Assembly: GCA_933207985.1 (NCBI GenBank)
Contig: OW240920.1
Span: forward strand, 146,271,034 to 146,335,033
DNA length: 64,000 nucleotides
Direction of reading: 5' to 3'
Source of the DNA: Pelobates cultripes
Lineage: Eukaryota > Chordata > Amphibia > Anura > Pelobatidae
The notes below the pieces were generated by a model, which had not been told where the DNA came from, ran no database searches, and was given only the letters and a program-made list of their open reading frames with translations. The position numbers were made by a program, and so were the translations under genes. Shown here one piece after another: positions 57,118 to 64,000 of the stretch (position 1 is the stretch's first letter; every line of letters begins with the position of its first letter).

Positions 57118-57424
57118 GGCTGAATGCGCACGCACGGCAAGAGCTGCGCGCGCATTCAGCCGGTCGCATTTATAATGCTTTCCTATGGACGCTTGCGTGC
57201 TCTCACTGTGATTTTCACAGTGAAAAGCACGCAAGCGCCTCTAGCGGCTGTCAATAAGACAGCTGCTAGAGGCTTTGGGGGAAGGCTTAACCCATTGATA
57301 AACATAGCAGTTTCTGTGAAACTGCTATGTTTATAAAACAATGGGTTAACCCTAGAAGGACCTGGCACCAAGACCACTTCATTACGCTGAAGTGGTCTGG
57401 GTGGCTAGAGTGGTCCTTTAAGAG
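57118..57424. mobile_element. T2-like MITE piece forming a chain of hairpins
   Basis: Consecutive perfect or near-perfect hairpins: about 57118-57160 (GCTGAATGCGC/GCGCATTCAGC), 57190-57237 (CGCTTGCGTGC/GCACGCAAGCG), 57237-57273 (GCCTCTAGC/GCTAGAGGC), 57287-57349 (TTAACCCATTG/CAATGGGTTAA with an inner AAACATAGCAGTTTC pair) and 57371-57398 (AGACCACTTCA/TGAAGTGGTCT). The right edge, GAGTGGTCCTTTAA, is the TTAA-ended tip of the T2 MITE group, so this is a MITE inside the hAT element. Confidence 0.75.
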
Positions 57425-57428
57425 TGTA

Positions 57429-57472
<44 letters not shown>

Positions 57473-58335
57473 TTGGAAGTATTGTGTATGTGTGTGGTGC
57501 AGTGTGTTGGGGGGGTTCTGTGTGTATGTGAGGGGTGCAGTATGTGTGTGTGTGAGGGTGCGGTGTATGTGTGTGTTTGAGGGTGCGGTGTATGTGTGTG
57601 TGTGAGGGTGCGGTGTGTGTGTGATGTGTGTGAGAGTGCCGTGTGTGAGTGATGTGTGTGAGAGTGCCGTGTGTGAGTGATGGGTGTGAGAGTGCCGTGT
57701 GTGAGTGATGGGTGTGTGAGTGCTGTGTGAGATGGGTGTGAGAGAGTGCTCTGTGAGAGTGCTGTGAGAGAGTGCTGTGTGTGTGTGAAAGTGCTGTGTG
57801 TGTGTGAGTGCTCTGTGAGAGTGCGCTGTGTGTGATGGTGTGAGAGTGCTGGGTGTGAGAGTGCTGTGTGTGATGGGTAAGAGAGTGCTGGGTGTGAGTG
57901 ATGGGTGTGAGAGTGCTGTGTGAGAGTGATGTGTGTGATGGGTGTGAGAGTGCTGTGTGAGAGAGTGCTGTGTGTAATGTGTGTGAGAGTGCTGTGTGTG
58001 ATGGGTGAGAGTGCTGTGTGTGATGGGTGAGAGTGCTGTGTGTGAGAGTGCTGTGTGTAATGTGTGTGAGAGTGCTGTGTGTGATGGGTGAGAGTGCTGT
58101 GTGTAATGTGTGTGAGAGTGCTGTGTGTAATGTGTGTGAGAATGCTGTGTGTGATGGGTGAGAGTGCTGTGTGTGATGGGTGAGAGTGCTGTGTGTAATG
58201 TGTGTGAGAGTGCTGTGTGTGATGGGTGAGAGTGCTGTGTGAGAGAGTGCTGTGTGTGATGGGTGTGAGAGTGCTGTGGGAGAGAGTGCTGTGTGTGATG
58301 GGTGTGAGAGTGCTGTATAAATGTTATTGTGTGTG
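57425..58335. repeat. TG and GTGTGAGAGTGCTG tandem repeats within the hAT element
   Basis: A pure TG run (57427-57456) is followed by AT repeats and then roughly 12-30-base units such as GTGTGATGGGTGAGAGTGCT. Open frames here translate to His/Thr/Ser/Leu strings and are not genes. Confidence 0.93.
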
Positions 58336-58973
58336 TGTGTAGGGGGGGGTAAATAAAAAAAAATAAAAAAGTCATTATTCCCCCCCCTCCCTTCTTACCT
58401 TTAGCCTGGGAGGGGGGGTCCGGCACGCTGGCAGGCAGGGTGGCGGTGTTCCCTGGTGGTCCTCGTGGGTGAGTGAACTCTAGCCTGTGAGGCTAGAGTT
58501 CACTCTCGCGAGATCCGGTCGTTGCCATGGCAACGGTCCGGATCTCGCGAGAGGCACCCGGCGGAGCTGCAAGTTAGAGCTCCGCCGGGTCCTCTCTCCA
58601 GCCTGGCTGGCTCCATCCCCTCTCTCCCCGCCGGCGGCCGCATGTGGGCCGGTCAGGGAGATCCTTGATCTCCCCACCGGCCCGTCGTGGCAAACAGCGG
58701 GGCCGGCGCTAGGAGAGTGCCGGCCCTGCATAGACCGCCAGGGGAGATCCTGGGACCTCCCCTGCCGGCCTCGGCCCATGGCCACCGCGGCCCACCGGGC
58801 ATTTGCCCGGTGTGCCCGATGGCCAGTCCGGGCCTGTGTTACAGTGTGACTGCCAGGAGTGTAAGCTGTTCGTATGGTTTTTCCTGTTCGGCTGTTTAAC
58901 AGCATTCGTGTGTTTCCTATTCGGGAGTTGGAGGATTCGTATGGTTCCAGTTCGGGAGTTGGAGAATGTGAAA

Positions 58974-59312
58974 GGCCGGCACATAGAAACACACACCAGG
59001 ACACGGCCGGCACATAGAAACACACCACCAGGACACGGCACATATAAACACACCACCAGGACATGGCTGGCACATATAAACACACACCAAGACACTGCCG
59101 GCACATATAAACACACACCGGGACACGGCCGGCACATATAAACACACAGCACCAGGACACGGCCGGCACATATAAACACACCACCAGGACACGGCACATA
59201 TAAACACACCACCAGGACATGGAACATATAAACACACCACCAGGACACGGCACATATAAACACACCACCAGGACATGGAACATATAAACACACACCAGGA
59301 CACGGATGGCAC
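58974..59312. repeat. Minisatellite, about 33-bp unit, right part
   Basis: Continuation of the 54904-55670 array: GGCACATATAAACACACCAC then CAGGACACGGCC, with several shorter 28-base units. Confidence 0.92.
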
Positions 59313-61540
59313 ATGTACTCCTAAAGCACGATACAAGGATATAAGTGACACATAAACCCAGGAGAACATGGCTGACACAGAGAGAAACCACTTTGCGTTA
59401 GTCAGTGTACACAAAGAGTTAATGAACTATAAAGGCGGAATCTACCCAGTATTAACTCACAGAATCTCTAGAAACATGTGGTTTCATTTACTAAACAGAA
59501 AGTTGTAGAAAACTATATTGAAAAATGTAGCCTAAATATCTGATTTTGAATAAATTCTGCAATTTCAGTTTTTCACTTTAGTTTGGTGTTTATTGAATTC
59601 ACAGGATGACCCGTGGCACTGGGGTACGCTGTTTATCTGGGGGTTTGCTTGCCAGTGTCCAGCTGAACCAATTCCGGCATTTAATGGTTTTAACCCAGAA
59701 AGTGGTAACTGGGTGACGTGGTAACCCTCTAACACCTGGGTACATGTGAAGTAGCATGTTATTTGCCTGAGGCACTCAAAGAGTTAATTTTGAGTGGCTA
59801 TTGGTGAGTTGGACATAGTAGCCCCCTGGCCATCGCTGTGATTGTACCCCAGGGAGATTCCAGCTTGCTCTGACGCCCCCGCAGCATGCAAAACCAGAAA
59901 TAGCCCCCGGACAGGCACAGGTGTTGTTTATTTAAAGTGTTTTCTTTCGGCTGTGTGGCCCGTGAGGGCAGACTCTGGACATCACTTCACTAGGCACTAA
60001 CAGCCCAAAATGCATTGATTCTCTCCTGGGCGAAATAAGGTAGAGCCCCAATAAAGGAGCATTCACTGTGGAAACCAATTAATTCCCCTACAAAACGGGG
60101 CTTTATAAACCCCCTCTCATGGCCGTCACAGGGTAACACATAGATGGGATCTGGAAGAGCACCTGCTGCCCTGGGTCAGGGGAGCTTTCATTCGGCACAG
60201 CCAGGGTTCGCTAATTGACTGGCATCATATCCTGACACGTTTCTTGGGTATTACCCTCCAAAACTCTTATTCAGTGTCACGGCCAACAGACCCAGCTAAA
60301 TCTTTCTCAATCTGGAATACTGTGTGGCTCACCAAACAGGAATCACACCCGTCGCCAATTGTAGTATTACAGGTTAAATTAACTTTAAATTTTTTTTTAT
60401 TTTTTTTTAAACGACAGCCTAATTTCTTAAATGCCCGGCCGCCAATGTGTAATTCTTCACCTTATATTACCTACTTTCTAACCAGGCTACAATTACTAAA
60501 ATTACTAATCGTGTTTTCATGATAAAGTGATTGTAGATAGAAATTCACCCCTGGCGCTTGCAGTGGCGAGTAACTTTTAAGGCCTGGCTACTAGCAGAGG
60601 AGTATAAATCTTAAGCTATGAATGGGTTTATAGATGTGGTTCCTTTAGAGAACTTTGTGACGTAGAAAGTTAGGGGAGGTGGGAACCTGCATGGCTGGTG
60701 GGAAGATTGTTATATCTGTGAATGTGGGGGTGCGCGGTACATACGGTAATATTTACATATCACACAGTACAGAAAGACAAGGAACCCCCTATTCTTATCA
60801 TAACACAAGCAGAGGTCACAGTCTGTTAAAGTGTTTGTATGTCTAACTCCATTAAGATATGGTGATGACGAAGGCCTCAGATGAAGGGTTCTATAAAACG
60901 TGCAATTCAGGATTAAAACACTAACAGGGTTATTCTCAGAACTTTTCCTAATTAAGTCTGAAAGGCAAAGCTGAGTTCCAATTTCAGGTCCTGTCCTGGT
61001 GTCTCGATCTTGTTCAGTGGTTTCCTGCTTTTGATGATGCCAGGGAACTATCCCCAAAAAGCGGGGCGTTAGTTCATTATTAGACATGCTCGCACTACAC
61101 TCAGCGCTATCTGCGTGGGCCGGCCAGCTTGATTGGCACGCAGCCATTTCTTTGGGAAGACTCTCCCCCTTTCCGTGCAGTACCCTCGCTTTGAGCAGTG
61201 ACGCGGTTGAATCACTGACCAGCCCGTTTTACTCCACCCACCAACCTCCCACTTCATAGCACCCAATGTGGGGGGGGGGGGATAAGCAATAAAAGTCATG
61301 TTATCTCTATGGGTGAGATGGAGAATTTCACCAGATCAGAGATTTTTGTCTAAATTCGTGACATTTGAACTTAACTCACAAAATTCAGAGTTTAATGAAT
61401 AACTGTGTAAAACAGATCAATTGCAATAGAAATGAGAGTAATGCGTCTGAAGATTGCTTCATGTTCTGTCCATTGTCATAGAATTGCTCTTAGATAAATG
61501 GAAGATATTTTGAATACATTTTATTCTGTTATAAACATCA
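59313..61540. other. No gene seen
   Basis: About 2.2 kb of intergenic DNA with a poly-T stretch near 60388-60410 and a G run near 61270-61280. No feature recognised. Confidence 0.45.
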
Positions 61541-61595
61541 TTAAAGGGACACTATAGTCACCAAAATAACTTTAGCTTGATGAAGCAGTTTTGGT

Positions 61596-61945
61596 TAGAG
61601 AGCTCGCGAACTGTCCTCCGAACTGTTCGCGAACTGTCCACCGGCGAACAATAGCGTGTTCGCGTTGGGCAAACATATCCGATTTCCGGTCCGCCCCCTA
61701 TACGTCATCATTGAGTAAACTTTGACCCGGAACCTCACAGCCAGCAGACACATTCCACCCAATCAGCAGCAGACCCTCCCTCCCAGGAAGTGTCTGCTGA
61801 CTGTGAGGTTCCGGGTCAAAGTTTACTCAATGATGACGTATAGGGGGCGGACCGGAAATTGGATATGTTCGCCCAACGCAAACACGCTATTGTTCGCCGG
61901 CGGACAGTTCGTGAACAGTTCGGCAGACTGTTCGCGACATCTCTA
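61596..61945. mobile_element. hAT-type foldback MITE, 350 bp
   Basis: Ends TAGAGAGCTCGCGAACTGT and ACTGTTCGCGACATCTCTA are inverted. Two arms of about 150 bases (GACGTCAT-type centre ATGACGTATAGGGGGCGGAC and its complement) make almost the whole element one hairpin. The exact 8-bp duplication GTTTTGGT lies at 61588-61595 and 61946-61953. Confidence 0.92.
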
Positions 61946-62154
61946 GTTTTGGTGTATAGATCATGCCCCTGCAGTCTCACTGCTCAATTCTCTGCCATTT
62001 AGGAGTTAAATCCCTTTGTTTATGAACCCTAGTCACACCTCCCTGCATGTGACTTGCACAGCCTTCCATAAACACTTCCTGTAAAGGAAACTTGATATTT
62101 TCGGTTCATTTATTGCAAATCTGTTTAATCTAGAATATCTTTCTCCTACTCTGT

Positions 62155-62750
62155 TAATTATTATTATTATTATTATTATGGTATTTATATAGCGCCATCA
62201 AATTCCGCACCGCTTTACAATGGGTGGACGAACAGACATGTAGTTGTAACCAGACATGTTGGACACACAGGAACAGAGGGGTTGAGGGCCCTGCTCAATG
62301 AGCTTACATGCTCGAGGGAGTGGGGTAAAATGATACAAAAAGGTAAGGATAGTATTAGACTAGTGACAGATGCAGAAGAGGAATCAGTCAGGAGCAATTA
62401 ACAGTTTAATTGATACGCTTTTATGAAGAAGTGGGTTATTAACAATTCTTTGAAGGAGTGGAGACTGGGTGAGCATCTACCGGAGGAGGGAAGCGAGTTC
62501 CACAGGAATGATGCAGCCCTTGAGAAATCTTAAAGGCGAGCATCAGAGGTGGGAGTACGGACAGAAGATAGACGTAAGTCTTCAGCAGATCGTAAGGGCC
62601 TAGATGGGACATACTTGTGTATTAGGGAGGACAGATAGGTGGGAGCAGCATTATGTACAGATTTGAAAGCAAGAAACAGAATTTTAATAGCCTTTTAATA
62701 TAATAGAATTTTAATAGAATTGTTAATAGCCTTCTAGACCCTGTAGGAGC
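62155..62750 (-). mobile_element. LINE (L2/CR1-like) 3' fragment, reversed, in the T2 MITE
   Basis: Starts with an ATT microsatellite, then GGTATTTATATAGCGCCATC and AAATTCCGCACCGCTTTACA, the reverse of a LINE 3' end. It continues with GAGGGCCCTGCTCAATGAGC and ...GCAGCATTATGTACAGATTTG, a repeat body widespread in frog DNA (recalled, not checked). No open coding frame is intact. Confidence 0.6.
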
Positions 62751-63250
62751 CTCCTTTGTGTGATTAGAGTTCAATTTATAAAGAGCAGGAGATAAAACTT
62801 CTAAAGTAAGGTCTGAGTGAAAATTAAACCATTTTTTCCATGTGTGAGTTAGTGATTTAAAGGAACAGTTTAGGCACTATAACAACTTCATTGAAATGAA
62901 GTTGTGTTTGTGGCAGGAGGTCCCTGGGGCTGTTAAACTGTTCCACCACCAATTCTCTCTGCCTCTCTGTCCTTCCGTATTCTAACAATCTCTAAACAGC
63001 AAGGCTCTTCCAGAATCAGGCTGCCATAAAACTGGCTTGAAAAAGGTATGTTTACCAGAGAACGGTTTAACCCCTTAAGGTGAGCCAGTGCCAGGGACCT
63101 CTATTTTTGTTATGGAGTTGTTATGGTGCCTGGAATGTTCCTGTAACTCCTAAATGGCAGAAAACTGAGCAGTGAGACAGCAGGGGTATAATATATACAC
63201 CAAAACTGCTTCATTAAGCTAAAGTTGTTTTAATGCCTTTAGTATCCTCA

Positions 63251-64000
63251 GCCGTATATATTCTCTGTGGCTCCTTATGAATGACAGCTTTTACTCCCTG
63301 AATGGCGAAATTTAAAGCATAATAAACGATTTGGTAAAAATCTCCATCTTGGCAATAGTTGTAGTGTTGCAGTTTTTTTCCAAAATTTAGAAATTCTAAT
63401 TTCAGGTCACTACAGTTTGCTGTTGAGTGAATAATTCCCCAGTCCCGTAATGAAATAACGAAACTGATGTCGATGGGGTGGGTCTGTCAAAGCTCCGGTT
63501 TGTAAAGTAATTAAATGAATCACCATATTTAATGTATAACTCACACACTATTCATCAAATCACAGAAACACATGCGATTGCCCATGAAATTTCAATGTTT
63601 GGGGCTCACCCATCCCTTTGTTGTTATAGTAGAGAATGTTTTCGTGGTTTTGAGAGATGACAAAGTTTCAGTAGGCAGCAGACATAATACTAATTATCAT
63701 GCTAGACATTCGGGGGTTAAAGAGATCCCGACATCTCTCTGTCAATCATCTCTTTCATCCCAGCTTCACCTCCCTCCAGAATATGCTCAGATCTTAGATT
63801 AGAAGGTGAATCACAGATAGCTTTATTCACTCTCATGGGAATTGCATAGCCCCCCCCCCCAACAAAAAAAGGGACACTTTAATTTTAGAGGTGTGGCCAG
63901 AGGCGGGGCTGTTGTGTGAGATATTACGTGACTTACTAATAACAATTTATACAACTAAAATGTAATTTATACCAAGAACAATGTATCTTATTTAAACAGA
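63251..64000. other. No gene seen
   Basis: Ordinary sequence to the end of the window, with a short C run near 63851-63861. Confidence 0.4.

Larger units (their letters stand above)
56567..58836. mobile_element. Non-autonomous hAT-type element with 8-bp TSD
   Basis: Begins CAGGGCCGGACTGG and ends CCAGTCCGGGCCTG; these terminal repeats pair with one mismatch. The exact 8-bp duplication TGTTACAG flanks it at 56559-56566 and 58837-58844, so excision would restore the LTR sequence. The interior has a chain of five hairpins (57118-57398), TG/GTGTGAGAGTGCTG repeats (57425-58335), and GC-rich inverted segments around CTCTAGCCTGTGAGGCTAGAG and CGTTGCCATGGCAACG (58480-58560). No transposase frame. 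Confidence 0.92.
55671..58973 (+). mobile_element. LTR copy D, inserted in a minisatellite and split by a hAT element
   Basis: LTR-family sequence occupies 55671-56566 and 58845-58973. It starts TGGTCGCCC and shares with copy B the GACTCCATG-CGATTGAAC segment, the CTATCTGGGGATA segment, CATAAAAGCCGGGCAGG and AATAAA near 56460-56495, GTCTCGCTCTTGGGGGG, and the TTCGGGAGTTGGA repeats of the 3' part. The flanking minisatellite shows a GGCC duplication (55667-55670 and 58974-58977), so the insertion site can be seen, though the right end lacks a clear CA terminus. No coding interior. Confidence 0.75.
61541..63250. mobile_element. T2/Kolobok-type MITE, expanded by insertions
   Basis: TTAAAGGGACACTATAGTCA opens the element at 61541. 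The complementary right part (CCTAAATGGCAGAAAACTGA, then CTGCTTCATTAAGCTAAAGT near 63200-63225) matches the right end of the copy at 27113-28241, but the last bases are diverged and no closing TTAA remains. Insertions: hAT foldback 61596-61945, reversed LINE tail 62155-62750, and a second T2-like start (TTTAAAGGAACAGTTTAGGC) at about 62857. Confidence 0.7.

Noticed and set aside
57287..58426. A minus-strand His/Thr/Ser frame of about 380 codons
   Set aside because: It arises from GTGTGAGAGTGCTG repeats inside a non-autonomous hAT element.
1..64000. A new multi-gene biological system
   Set aside because: Apart from the CCN1-like gene and transposon remnants I found no further gene with a recognisable domain or conserved exon structure, so nothing supports such a claim.

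Overview
The window looks like repeat-rich vertebrate DNA, most likely from a frog or toad (anuran amphibian). It contains one recognisable multi-exon protein gene with GT-AG introns. The rest is transposable-element debris and tandem repeats of kinds described from amphibian genomes: TTAA-flanked T2/Kolobok-type MITEs, hAT elements with 8-bp target-site duplications (TSDs), a DIRS retrotransposon, a Penelope-like element, a fish/frog-type Tc1 element and LINE 3' tails. I see nothing prokaryotic. The anuran assignment is inference from repeat type and gene structure; the species cannot be named from sequence alone.

The gene is on the minus strand between about 50.95 kb (promoter) and about 33.6 kb (distal 3' UTR). 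Five coding exons (50315-50383, 41202-41415, 37944-38312, 36706-36899, 35445-35747) join in frame to 382 codons with the full CCN matricellular layout: signal peptide, IGFBP, VWC, acidic hinge, TSP1 and C-terminal cystine knot. The C-terminus is of the CCN1/CYR61 type. Divergence in the IGFBP module and hinge leaves open a CCN1-like paralogue rather than the direct orthologue.

Layout. 0-18 kb: no gene; minisatellites of 18, 56, 28 and 66 bp, a dead Tc1 element (4.0-5.6 kb), a solo LTR (12.0-13.3 kb) inside a CA-rich array, and a non-autonomous hAT element (15.3-16.8 kb) with a large palindrome. 18.6-25.7 kb: a DIRS element in minus orientation, with matching inverted terminal repeats, an internal complementary region, and RT/RNase H and tyrosine-recombinase remnants; it is interrupted by a Penelope-like element (about 20.1-21.9 kb) and a solo LTR (23.45-24.55 kb). 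27.1-29.5 kb: nested MITEs. 33-51 kb: the CCN1-like gene, whose 8.9-kb intron 1 holds four minisatellites. 51-59.3 kb: upstream flank with a 64-copy 35-bp array, LTR fragments and a three-level nest (minisatellite > LTR > hAT). 61.5-63.3 kb: another T2 MITE hosting other elements.

I found no new multi-gene system. The best-supported unusual items are the nested insertions dated by exact TSDs, the DIRS anatomy, the hAT family with a conserved CRE-centred palindrome next to a TG microsatellite, a hammerhead-like motif and palindrome series in the Penelope 3' region, and the minisatellite load of the CCN1-like locus, including a repeat in its predicted 5' UTR.
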